A stretch of 34,849 nt of DNA from assembly GCA_031399315.1 (NCBI GenBank), contig JANNOS010000124.1, positions 1-34,849 of the forward strand, given 5' to 3'. Origin of the DNA: Methylotenera_A sp031399315 (GTDB lineage Bacteria > Pseudomonadota > Gammaproteobacteria > Burkholderiales > Methylophilaceae). Position 1 is the stretch's first letter. Every line of letters begins with the position of its first letter. Below the pieces are notes generated by a model, which worked only from the letters and a program-made list of their open reading frames with translations, did not search any database and had not been told where the DNA came from. Below are positions 1 to 7,933 of this stretch, piece after piece. Both the position numbers and the translations under genes were made by a program.

Positions 1-2478
1 ATCGCCGAGGTGACTTTTAACCACGAAATGACCATCACGCGCATCCACGAAGATCCGCGTGTAACTAAACCATATACCGAGGCAGATTGGTTAAAAATCG
101 ATAAACTCGGCAATAAAATCGATACCGACCTTAAAAAACAAGATGTACGCCTAACCCAAGGCGGTGAGCCGACATTTGTCTCGATAGATGATATGGAAGG
201 CGAAGAGTGGAACACTCTCGCACATGGCGATAAAAAACGTGATTTGGCAGGCAAGCTCGCCATTAAACTTAAAGAACATTTTGCCAAAGGCGGCATGTTA
301 CATTATGGGCAAGGTAAGTGGTACCCAGGTGAGCCATTGCCACGCTGGGCTATTGATATGGTGTGGCGCGTGGATGGCAAACCCATCTGGCGTGATGCCA
401 GTTTGTTTTCTGATGAAACCGTACCCGATAATTACAGCTTAAAAGAAGCCACCGCGTTTGCTGATAAACTGGCCGAAAATTTAAGTTTTCCCAAAGATTG
501 CTTAATTCCTGCTTATGAAGATGTGCTCGCGCAAACACAGTTAGAAGAAAAACTGCCCGAGAATATCGACCCGCTCAAAGTCAATTTAAAAGACAGCGAA
601 GAACGTCGCCGCTTAGCGCGTTTATTAGAAACTGGCTTAGGTGAAGTGGTCGGCTATGTCATGCCGATTAAACCAGTCGAGACAAAAAAGCCCAGACTAA
701 ACAAAAGTCCAAACAAACTAGAAGCGGCATGGCTTACCAGCAAATGGCCGCTCAAGCGTGAGCATTTATATTTGCTCGCAGGCGATTCGCCCATGGGCTT
801 GCGTTTACCTTTAGCCTCACTGCCGTGGGTGTTGCCCGAAGATATGGAACCTGAGTTCCCTATTGACCCATTTGCTAAGTGTGAAGCCTTAACTGATGAA
901 GCTAAACCAAACGTCAGCATCAAGCATAAAAAACCTAAACCATTGCCGCGCGAGGTGATTCATACTGCGCTTTGCGTGCAAGTGCGCAATGGCAGGCTGC
1001 ATGTGTTTATGCCGCCAGTCACTCGATTAGAAGATTATCTGACGTTAATTTCAGCCGTAGAAAACACCGCCGCCGCGCTTAAGCTTAAATTATGGTTAGA
1101 AGGTTACACACCGCCACGCGATGCGCGTATTCAGTTGCTAAGCGTTACGCCTGACCCAGGTGTGATTGAGGTGAATATTCACCCTGCTAGCAACTGGAAG
1201 GACTTGGTGAACAATGTCACGCTTCTTTACGAAGAGGCACGCTTAACGCGTTTAGGCACAGAAAAATTCATGTTGGATGGTCGCCACACTGGCACTGGCG
1301 GTGGTAACCATGTCACGCTTGGTGGGGCAACTGCGGCAGAAAGCCCGATGCTACGCAGGCCAGATGTGCTGAAAAGCCTTATTACCTATTGGCAAAATCA
1401 CCCTGCGCTATCTTATTTGTTTTCGGGCACGTTTATTGGTCCCACTAGCCAAGCGCCACGTGTGGATGAGGCGCGCGATGATAACTTGTACGAACTTGCC
1501 ATTGCCTTTCAGCAGATGGATAAAGCCTTACCAGAAACAGAAGAAAGCAAGCGCCCGTGGTTGGTGGATAGATTGTTGCGCAATTTGTTGGTCGATTTAA
1601 CGGGCAACACACATCGTTCTGAGTTTTCAATTGATAAATTGTATTCGCCAGACGGCCCAACAGGTCGTTTAGGCTTGGTCGAATTTCGCGCCTTTGAAAT
1701 GCCACCGCATGCACGTATGAGCTTGCTGCAAAGCCTGTTGCTACGTGCGCTAGTCGCAAGGTTTTGGAACAAACCTTACGAAGGGAAGCTTGTCCACTGG
1801 GGCACCGAACTACACGACCGCTGGATGTTGCCGCACTTTGTCGCGCAAGATATTGCAGACGTGGTCGCAGACTTGCGCGCTTACGGATATAAATTCGAAA
1901 AACATTGGTTTGACCCATTTGTTGAATTCCGTTTCCCGCGCTATGGCACAGTTGCTTACCATGGTGTAGAGCTTGAGTTACGCCAAGCCATTGAACCGTG
2001 GAATGTGCTAGGTGAAGAAGTATCTGGCGGCGGCACAGCGCGTTATGTAGATTCATCCGTTGAGCGCATGCAACTGCGCGTGCGTGGGCTCACCAACGGC
2101 AGGCACATTGTGACGTGTAATGGCAGGCCGCTACCATTGCAAGCGACCGGGGTTGCTGGTGAATATGTTGCAGGTGTACGCTATCGCGCATGGGCACCAT
2201 GGTCTGGTCTGCACCCATCGATAGGCGTGCAAGCACCGTTGGTGTTTGATTTGGTTGATACTTGGAGTAGCCGCGCGATTGGTGGATGCACTTACCATGT
2301 CTCACACCCGGGTGGGCGCAACTACAGCACCTTCCCTATCAATGCAAATGAAGCCGAAGCAAGGCGTTTTGCGAGATTTTGGGGGCATGGGCACACACCC
2401 GGTAAAGTAGATATTGTAGAAGAAAATCGAAACCCAAGGTTTCCATTTACGCTAGATTTAAGATGGGAAAGCAGTTAA
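1..2478 (+). CDS. Transglutaminase/DUF2126 protein of the Anbu locus (5' end outside window)
   Basis: The reading frame is open from base 1. A GTG at base 10 is not a natural start, because the preceding residues (I-A-E) and the segment TRIHEDPRVTKPYT look like the end of a transglutaminase-like domain. Full-length relatives are about 1,100 residues with that domain first, so roughly a quarter is missing here. The rest is a DUF2126 region with GDSPMGLRLPLASLPW, GRHTGTGGGNHVTLGG and GLVEFRAFEMPPHARMS. From memory of comparative-genomics work on amidoligases, DUF2126 is a glutamine-synthetase-like COOH-NH2 ligase relative and accompanies circularly permuted ATP-grasp, alpha-E and Anbu genes, as it does here. 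The predicted role is forming or cleaving peptide-type bonds; no substrate is established. It converges on the Anbu operon, and the two stop codons are only 2 bases apart. Confidence 0.9.
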   Translation: MAEVTFNHEMTITRIHEDPRVTKPYTEADWLKIDKLGNKIDTDLKKQDVRLTQGGEPTFVSIDDMEGEEWNTLAHGDKKRDLAGKLAIKLKEHFAKGGMLHYGQGKWYPGEPLPRWAIDMVWRVDGKPIWRDASLFSDETVPDNYSLKEATAFADKLAENLSFPKDCLIPAYEDVLAQTQLEEKLPENIDPLKVNLKDSEERRRLARLLETGLGEVVGYVMPIKPVETKKPRLNKSPNKLEAAWLTSKWPLKREHLYLLAGDSPMGLRLPLASLPWVLPEDMEPEFPIDPFAKCEALTDEAKPNVSIKHKKPKPLPREVIHTALCVQVRNGRLHVFMPPVTRLEDYLTLISAVENTAAALKLKLWLEGYTPPRDARIQLLSVTPDPGVIEVNIHPASNWKDLVNNVTLLYEEARLTRLGTEKFMLDGRHTGTGGGNHVTLGGATAAESPMLRRPDVLKSLITYWQNHPALSYLFSGTFIGPTSQAPRVDEARDDNLYELAIAFQQMDKALPETEESKRPWLVDRLLRNLLVDLTGNTHRSEFSIDKLYSPDGPTGRLGLVEFRAFEMPPHARMSLLQSLLLRALVARFWNKPYEGKLVHWGTELHDRWMLPHFVAQDIADVVADLRAYGYKFEKHWFDPFVEFRFPRYGTVAYHGVELELRQAIEPWNVLGEEVSGGGTARYVDSSVERMQLRVRGLTNGRHIVTCNGRPLPLQATGVAGEYVAGVRYRAWAPWSGLHPSIGVQAPLVFDLVDTWSSRAIGGCTYHVSHPGGRNYSTFPINANEAEARRFARFWGHGHTPGKVDIVEENRNPRFPFTLDLRWESS

Positions 2479-2480
2479 GT

Positions 2481-3257
2481 TTAATTAGATTGAAAATTTT
2501 GCTGCTGAATAGGCTCAGCTCGATACGACTCCTGCTCCCACTCAAATCTTGGCAACTCTTGCAACGCTTTAGCCAAGCCTGCATTCCAAGCCTCTGAGAG
2601 CTGTTTGGCAAAGGCATCACTTTCGGTAAGATGAATCCAGCGCCCGCTATTCAGGCTGTCTTTTTCGTAGATAAGTAAATCAATCGGCGGGCCTACCGTC
2701 AGATTGCTTCGTATCGTAGAGTTCATCGAAACCAGCGCACATCGTGCAGCATGATTCAAATCCGTATCTCTGCTTATTACGCGGTCCAAAATCGGTTTGC
2801 CGTACTTAATTTCGCCAATTTGCAAATATGGGTGTTCGTCAGATTCGCAAATATAATTACCTTGCGGATAAATCAGCGATGTTTCTGGCATTTGCGACCC
2901 AATTTGACCCGCCATGATAAAAGTTGCTTCAAAATTAGTACTACCAGTATCTCTCACCACGTGCAGGCTTTGTGCATTTGTGCTGATATTCGCGACATAG
3001 TCTGTTGCTTCTTGCATGGTATTTACTGTAAGCAAGTTTGGCACAGAACTATTATCTAAATCTGAGCGTATTTTTTTTAATACAAGTTGGGTCGTTGCCA
3101 AATTGCCCGATGACATGATAGTCAAGAAACGATTATTTACCCATGAAAAAGTGTGCATCTTGTTATAAGTCGAGACATTATCATACCCAGCATTGGTGCG
3201 GGAATCAGAGCAAAGCACTAAACCTTGCTTAGTATTGATTGAAAGACAATATGTCAT
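2481..3257 (-). CDS. Anbu proteasome-homologue subunit, copy A
   Basis: A 258-residue predicted proteasome-type Ntn hydrolase (COG3484-like). After removal of Met1 the N-terminal Thr would be the nucleophile. Counting from it, Asp17 (in CSDSRTNAG) and Lys32 sit where proteasome beta subunits have Asp17 and Lys33, so the catalytic set looks intact. Later blocks ATFIMAGQIG and NSTIRSNLTVGPP are typical of Anbu rather than HslV. It lies 114 bases downstream of a second, closely similar copy and is last in the operon order. Its tail is about 14 residues longer than copy B and glutamine-rich (ending IQQQNFQSN). I see no strong Shine-Dalgarno sequence. A weak promoter-like pair upstream may allow separate expression. 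Anbu assembles into rings in species studied; the natural substrate is unknown. The betaproteobacterial BPH family is a less likely assignment given the neighbours. Confidence 0.88.
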   Translation of the reverse strand: MTYCLSINTKQGLVLCSDSRTNAGYDNVSTYNKMHTFSWVNNRFLTIMSSGNLATTQLVLKKIRSDLDNSSVPNLLTVNTMQEATDYVANISTNAQSLHVVRDTGSTNFEATFIMAGQIGSQMPETSLIYPQGNYICESDEHPYLQIGEIKYGKPILDRVISRDTDLNHAARCALVSMNSTIRSNLTVGPPIDLLIYEKDSLNSGRWIHLTESDAFAKQLSEAWNAGLAKALQELPRFEWEQESYRAEPIQQQNFQSN

Positions 3258-3277
3258 GACTTAATATATTTTGAGAT

Positions 3278-3306
3278 GGTATAAAATGAATATTTATTGG
3301 GGGCAA
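3278..3306 (-). promoter_or_regulatory. Candidate sigma70-like promoter for Anbu copy A
   Basis: On the minus strand, TTGCCC (3306-3301) and TATACC (3283-3278) are separated by 17 bases. Each matches the -35 or -10 consensus at 4 of 6 positions. A start just downstream would leave a short leader before the ATG at 3257. This is a weak match in AT-rich DNA, so it is only a candidate. Confidence 0.25.
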
Positions 3307-3319
3307 TCATAGCCTATTC

Positions 3320-3346
3320 GCGCCTTATTAGCAAAGGGTAAGGCGC
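3320..3346 (-). other. Perfect 8-bp hairpin between the two Anbu genes
   Basis: The arms GCGCCTTA (3320-3327) and TAAGGCGC (3339-3346) are exact inverted repeats around an 11-base loop. No T-run follows the stem on the minus strand, so it is not a classical intrinsic terminator. It could tune stability or processing of the message between copy B and copy A. Confidence 0.55.
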
Positions 3347-3371
3347 ATAATTTTACGAACACAATTTGTGT

Positions 3372-4106
3372 TTACTTTGGCGCTTCCCAAGAAAAACGCG
3401 GAAGCGACTCCAGTGCTTGCTTAAGGCCGTTATCCCAAGAGGCTGATAGTTTTTTAGCAAAGTCATCTTTATCAGTAAGCGACATATATGTACTCATCTT
3501 CAGTGCATCTTTTTTATAAATAAGCAATTCTACAGGCGGCCCAACAGTAAGATTACTGCGTATTGTAGAGTTCATCGAAACCAAAGCACATCTTGCTGCG
3601 GATTCTAGAGAAATATCACGTTTGGCGACACGATCTAATATCGGTTTACCATACTTAATCTCACCAATTTGCAAGAAAGGATAAACGTCTGACTCGTAAA
3701 TAAAATTGCCTTGCGGGTAAATAAGCAGGGTTTCCATGGCTTGCGTGCCAATTTGACCAGCTAAAATAAAAGTAGCCTCATAGTTACGCTTTTGTGCGTC
3801 TCGTGAGGCTTGGTTTTTTTGTACTTCGGCACTAATGGTTGCAATGTAATCCGCCGCTTCGTGCAGGGTTGCAACACTGAGTAAATTAACAACCGTGTGT
3901 TGATTTAAATCTTGTCTAATTTTGCTAATAACTGCTTGCGTAGTAGCTAAATTACCTGAAGACATAATGGTAATTAAGCGATTTCCTACCCATACAAAGC
4001 GATGCATTTTAGAATAAACTGAAACATCATCGGAGCCTGAATTGGTGCGCGAATCCGAGCATAACACCAAGCCATCATTGGCATGAATGGCTAAACAATA
4101 AGTCAT
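3372..4106 (-). CDS. Anbu proteasome-homologue subunit, copy B
   Basis: A 244-residue Anbu subunit. Thr1 follows Met, Asp17 lies in CSDSRTNSG and Lys32 is present, so the predicted threonine-protease centre is intact. It shares long identical blocks with copy A, including LQIGEIKYGKPILDRV and a stretch ending NSTIRSNLTVGPP, and I estimate 60-65% identity by eye. Differences are spread across the protein, which suggests an old duplication rather than a recent one. Its ATG overlaps the TGA of the alpha-E gene (ATGA, 4103-4106), so translation is probably coupled. This is the copy in the usual Anbu operon position. It ends at ...SWEAPK, without the Gln-rich tail of copy A. Confidence 0.9.
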   Translation of the reverse strand: MTYCLAIHANDGLVLCSDSRTNSGSDDVSVYSKMHRFVWVGNRLITIMSSGNLATTQAVISKIRQDLNQHTVVNLLSVATLHEAADYIATISAEVQKNQASRDAQKRNYEATFILAGQIGTQAMETLLIYPQGNFIYESDVYPFLQIGEIKYGKPILDRVAKRDISLESAARCALVSMNSTIRSNLTVGPPVELLIYKKDALKMSTYMSLTDKDDFAKKLSASWDNGLKQALESLPRFSWEAPK

Positions 4107-5098
4107 GCTGACACTATGGATGTTTGGGTTTGGGTGGATGCTTGATCTGATAACCCAGCTGTAGGTTCATCTGCACGGAAATATACCGAATCTATGGATT
4201 GGTGAATATTTCCCAAATATTTCTGCGATAAATCAATATATTCATGAAGCCTAGATAAATTCATGGCTTTGGTGTTCTGTTTACTAATGTTAACTTGTGC
4301 TGTTTTGATTGTTTCAATTATTTTTTCATTTTGCGGCATCGATTGCAAGCAAGCTTCCATCTCGGCCAGACAATGCTTCACACTACGTGGAAAGCGCTTT
4401 TCCTGAAATAAAAAATCAACCACTTCGGACATATTGACATGAAATGCCTTAAGCCGACGATAGGTTTGAAACGCTGAAAGCGATTTTAAAATACCTGCCC
4501 ACAAGGTTTGCATGGTAATTTCAAATAAAGGATCATCCTCAGGCAATGAGATCGCGTAATTAATATCCATAATCCGCGTAGTCATGTCTGCGCGCTCTAT
4601 GCTGCGGCCCAATTTAATAAAATGATAGGCTAAATCCTGTTCCATCGCGCTAGCTACCAAGCCAACAATCGCATGTCGTTGCGTGATGATATTGTGCAAA
4701 AAGATATATTTATTGCGCCTGTTCATCGCGGCATCTTGTAAATTGTTTTGAATATAAAGATACAAGCCATTGATACGTTCCCACAAGTCTTCTGGCAACA
4801 TTTCTCTGAGTGTTCTGGTGTTTTCACGGGCAAATTTTACACACGCGAGTATAGAGCCAGGATTCCGCTCATCCGCGATTAAAAAGTGCATGATGTCATT
4901 TTCATTGGCATCGTCGTAGTACTCTTGATACAACTGATCTAAACCAGCGACTTTTAACAAGGTTCCCCAGCCCAAAGACGCCCCGTTAGGAATATCCAGC
5001 AAAGTATCAGAAATTTTAATGATGAGCCTTGCGGTGTTTTCTGCACGCTCTAAATAACGTGCCATCCAATATAGGTTTTCAGCATCACGCGCTAACAT
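4103..5098 (-). CDS. Alpha-E domain protein of the Anbu locus
   Basis: A 331-residue, largely helical protein starting MLARDAENLYWMARYLERAENTA in outline, the hallmark of the alpha-E family (COG2307). Members are rich in conserved Glu/Arg helices and almost always accompany a circularly permuted ATP-grasp gene, as here. The family is thought to work with the ATP-grasp protein, but its biochemical role is not established. The conserved-looking RSIERADMTTRIMDINYA lies in the middle. The last ~20 residues are Thr/Gln/Ser-rich and probably disordered. Its start is 1 base after the upstream stop region and has a strong Shine-Dalgarno sequence. The stop overlaps the start of Anbu copy B by 4 bases, indicating one operon. 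Confidence 0.9.
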   Translation of the reverse strand: MLARDAENLYWMARYLERAENTARLIIKISDTLLDIPNGASLGWGTLLKVAGLDQLYQEYYDDANENDIMHFLIADERNPGSILACVKFARENTRTLREMLPEDLWERINGLYLYIQNNLQDAAMNRRNKYIFLHNIITQRHAIVGLVASAMEQDLAYHFIKLGRSIERADMTTRIMDINYAISLPEDDPLFEITMQTLWAGILKSLSAFQTYRRLKAFHVNMSEVVDFLFQEKRFPRSVKHCLAEMEACLQSMPQNEKIIETIKTAQVNISKQNTKAMNLSRLHEYIDLSQKYLGNIHQSIDSVYFRADEPTAGLSDQASTQTQTSIVSA

Positions 5099-5099
5099 A

Positions 5100-6548
5100 T
5101 TAGAGATCCTCCTCTACTATCCATGTGTCTTTACTACCGCCACCTTGTGAAGAGTTCACCACAAGCGAGCCTTGCCGCATCGCAACGCGGGTTAATCCAC
5201 CCGTCGTGGCGTAAAGCTTATCTGACTGCAGCACAAAAGGTCGCAAGTCCAAATGGCGCGGCGCGAGCTGCCCTTCTATAATAGTTGGTGCTGTCGAGAT
5301 ATTAAGTGTCGGCTGTGCCATATAATTACGTGGATTATTGCAGATGAGTTCTTTAAATTGGTCGCGCTCTGCTTGTGTGGCACGTGGGCCAATCAGCATG
5401 CCATAACCGCCTGACTCATTTGCTGGCTTAACAACTAGTTTATCTAAGTTCTTTAACACATATTCACGCTGGTCTTCATACATACACATATAACTCGGTA
5501 CATTTTGTAATATAGGGTCTTGATCTAAGTAATATTTAATGATTTTTGGCACAAAGGTATACACCACTTTATCATCTGCGACCCCTGCGCCTGGGGCATT
5601 GGCAATCGCAACCTTGCCACTGCGCCAAGCACGCATTAAACCATTTACACCTAATGCTGATTCTGGATTAAACACTTCAGGGTCTAAAAAGTCATCATCG
5701 ATTCGACGATAAATGACATCTACACGCTGCAAACCAGTGATGTTTTTCATGTAAACAATATCGTTTTCATCCACGATTAAGTCAGAGCCCTCAACGAGAT
5801 AAACGCCCATTTGCTGCGCCAGGTAACTGTGCTCAAAATAAGCTGAGTTATAAATACCAGGTGTTAACACCACAATCACAGGCACATCGCCAGAACGCGG
5901 GGAAAGCGCGGCTAATGTGTTATATAACTGCGTTGGGTAATCATCGACAGGTAAAATCGTAGAGGTACGAAATAGCTCAGGGAAAATACGCTTCATGATT
6001 TGGCGATTTTCTAGCATATAAGAAACGCCTGAAGGCACACGCAAATTATCTTCCAAAACATACATGGTGCCATCACTATCGCGCACTAAGTCCGTGCCAC
6101 AGATATGCGCCCACGCACCAAATCTGGGCGTAACACCAACGCACTGTGGGCGGAAATTCGCCGAGCCTTTAAGCACTTCTAATGGAAATACACCATCTTT
6201 TACAATTTGCTGTTTATTGTACAAATCATTAATAAATAAATTGAGTGCAATCAAACGTTGCTTAAGACCTGCTTGAATAGGCTCCCACTCACGTCGACTC
6301 ATGACTCTAGGCACCACGTCGAAAGGCCAAGCCCTGTCTATGTTTCCAGCATCTGAGTAAATGGTAAAGGTAATCCCCATCGCCATAATTGTTGCCTCAA
6401 CTGCCTGGCGCCTAGCTTCAAGCTCCTTTTCATCAAGCGAACTTAAATAATCAAATAATGGCTTTGCAACGGGCCGCGGCCTTAAATGTTGATCTAATAA
6501 TTCATCGTAAGCCTGAATAGAAGCATATTCAATGGAAGATATTTTCAT
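5100..6548 (-). CDS. Circularly permuted ATP-grasp protein of the Anbu locus
   Basis: A 482-residue protein of the COG2308 type (DUF404/DUF407, circularly permuted ATP-grasp). Visible family motifs are VLEDNLRVPSGVSYMLENR (about 164-182), the YRRIDDDFLDP block (280-290) and LVVKPANESGGYGMLIGP (371-388), where Lys374 and the Gly-rich loop fit ATP binding. DLRPFVL follows near the C terminus. ATP-grasp enzymes activate a carboxylate as acyl phosphate and join it to an amine or thiol, so this is the likely peptide-bond-forming partner of the alpha-E and transglutaminase/DUF2126 proteins. It is the first gene of the apparent operon ATP-grasp, alpha-E, Anbu B, Anbu A. The ATG at 6548 follows a 63-base gap after the VOC gene. 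No close Shine-Dalgarno sequence is evident. Confidence 0.9.
   Translation of the reverse strand: MKISSIEYASIQAYDELLDQHLRPRPVAKPLFDYLSSLDEKELEARRQAVEATIMAMGITFTIYSDAGNIDRAWPFDVVPRVMSRREWEPIQAGLKQRLIALNLFINDLYNKQQIVKDGVFPLEVLKGSANFRPQCVGVTPRFGAWAHICGTDLVRDSDGTMYVLEDNLRVPSGVSYMLENRQIMKRIFPELFRTSTILPVDDYPTQLYNTLAALSPRSGDVPVIVVLTPGIYNSAYFEHSYLAQQMGVYLVEGSDLIVDENDIVYMKNITGLQRVDVIYRRIDDDFLDPEVFNPESALGVNGLMRAWRSGKVAIANAPGAGVADDKVVYTFVPKIIKYYLDQDPILQNVPSYMCMYEDQREYVLKNLDKLVVKPANESGGYGMLIGPRATQAERDQFKELICNNPRNYMAQPTLNISTAPTIIEGQLAPRHLDLRPFVLQSDKLYATTGGLTRVAMRQGSLVVNSSQGGGSKDTWIVEEDL
5108..5113 (-). promoter_or_regulatory. Strong ribosome binding site of the alpha-E gene
   Basis: The minus strand reads AGGAGG here, 9 bases before the ATG at 5098 and inside the 3' end of the ATP-grasp gene. 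It fixes the alpha-E start and is the strongest Shine-Dalgarno match in this operon. Confidence 0.8.
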
Positions 6549-6611
6549 TTATTGGATCATTTTTATATTAGATGTAAGGTTTAATTAGCGAATAGTATGC
6601 CAGTTATGTAT

Positions 6612-7841
6612 TTAATGGCTAAATGCTTTAACGCCCTCCTCTGCACCAGCGGCCTCTGTCAGTGCCGCCACATTCTCTTTAGTGAAAAATCCATCAAAAT
6701 CGCCGTAGCGTTGTACGTACTCAATAATGAGTGAAGAATGTTCTGAGGCATTAGAAAATATTTGTTTTAGCCCTAGCTCTTTTGAACCTATCACATCCAA
6801 CAAGAAACCTTTGCCTTGCTCCGCAATTGCATTCACCACAAAATCAATGTTTTCAATGCCGTCACGCTCACCATCTTTAACAGCTAGCGCCATATGATGT
6901 AAGCGTGGGCCATAGTTACGCACGAAGGTTTCGGTGGGTGATGGCAACTTCTCAAGATGATTCACAAAGTATGGCGTATTGTTTGCGGTAAACACTTTTG
7001 CTGGGCTTCTTGACTCTGCGACGCCATGCACACTCTTAGTGACATTAGTAGAAGAGTTTTGATCCCAAATATTATAAGCGCCCCAGAAATAGTAGCTAGA
7101 CCATGAGAGATATTCCAAAATGGCTACTTCACGGTTTTGGCTATAGACGCGGGTTGCAAGATGATCAACTGGTAAAATTAAATCATCAATCCGTAGTTTT
7201 TCTTGCAATAACTTGGCTTCTTCATAGGCGGCCTGTACGTCTGAACGGATAGTGCTCATCCCCAGCGCATAGACGCGTATATCATTGGGTTGCCGCTCTA
7301 AATAAGCCACAATATTATGCGTATAAGGTGACGGTTTACTAATTGCCAAGTTGCCAGGTAACTCTAACTTGCGGACATCGTTCTGATTAAAAAATCTAAA
7401 TTCGCGCGCTTGTTGAATTTTTTCAACCTCGTGCAAGTTGCTCACGCGGATAATTTCACCCATGTAACGGCTGTTAGGTTTTTGTGAGCCAACAGGATAA
7501 ATCTCATTTAATGCGCGAAAAATACCTCTAAAATTAGGGTCTTTCACCTCTCGTAAAATCAAATCGGGAGAGTTTAAATCAATGCGCAGGACATGTGTCC
7601 AGTGCGACTCACTTTCTAATGTGACCAAGTAATGGTAAGGCGTCATGAGACAAAGCTCAGCGATATATTTAATGGAGTGGTCAGGATCCACAGTAATCAT
7701 CAAAGCGTCAATCTCATGCACCATCTCTGTCAACCCTAGACGATCGCGCTCTTCTAAAAGTCGTTGTAGATATTCTTCAAAAAAGGGAGAGTTTTCTTTA
7801 TCGCCATGGCGAGTAAATTGGAGAGAGTTCATTGCGTTCAT
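6612..7841 (-). CDS. HPPD-like VOC-superfamily protein, putative Fe(II) dioxygenase
   Basis: No exact family is recognised. The C-terminal half resembles 4-hydroxyphenylpyruvate dioxygenase (HPPD): LPVDHLATRV, RLHHMALAVKD and SLIIEYVQRYGDFDGFF align with the three metal-ligand segments of that enzyme. Counting from the longest possible frame (TTG at 7853), the ligands would be His231, His320 and Glu378, a complete two-His-one-Glu triad. At about 410 residues it is longer than typical HPPD (~360) and its N-terminal ~220 residues are divergent, so the substrate may differ. I chose the ATG at 7841; a TTG at 7853 and an ATG at 7832 are also in frame and none has a clear Shine-Dalgarno sequence. 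It precedes the Anbu operon on the same strand by 63 bases and could be co-transcribed with it. A tyrosine-degradation role is possible, but no other such gene is nearby. Confidence 0.65.
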   Translation of the reverse strand: MNAMNSLQFTRHGDKENSPFFEEYLQRLLEERDRLGLTEMVHEIDALMITVDPDHSIKYIAELCLMTPYHYLVTLESESHWTHVLRIDLNSPDLILREVKDPNFRGIFRALNEIYPVGSQKPNSRYMGEIIRVSNLHEVEKIQQAREFRFFNQNDVRKLELPGNLAISKPSPYTHNIVAYLERQPNDIRVYALGMSTIRSDVQAAYEEAKLLQEKLRIDDLILPVDHLATRVYSQNREVAILEYLSWSSYYFWGAYNIWDQNSSTNVTKSVHGVAESRSPAKVFTANNTPYFVNHLEKLPSPTETFVRNYGPRLHHMALAVKDGERDGIENIDFVVNAIAEQGKGFLLDVIGSKELGLKQIFSNASEHSSLIIEYVQRYGDFDGFFTKENVAALTEAAGAEEGVKAFSH

Positions 7842-7933
7842 TTCTAAAATCAAAAGGTGTCTAGCAATTTAAGCTAAAAATGTGCCAATAGCGTGATTAT
7901 TGCCCCAATATTATCAACTGAACCTAAAAAGAA

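Noticed and set aside
1445..2056. Minus-strand open frame of 203 codons inside the DUF2126 gene
   Set aside because: It is antisense to a strongly conserved protein, has a non-protein-like composition and no recognisable motif.
3320..3346. Rho-independent terminator between Anbu copies
   Set aside because: The stem is perfect but no T-run follows it on the minus strand.
3356..3374. Short palindrome AACACAATTTGTGTT at the end of Anbu copy B
   Set aside because: Its arms are separated by one base, so it cannot form a normal hairpin, and AT-rich palindromes of this size occur by chance.
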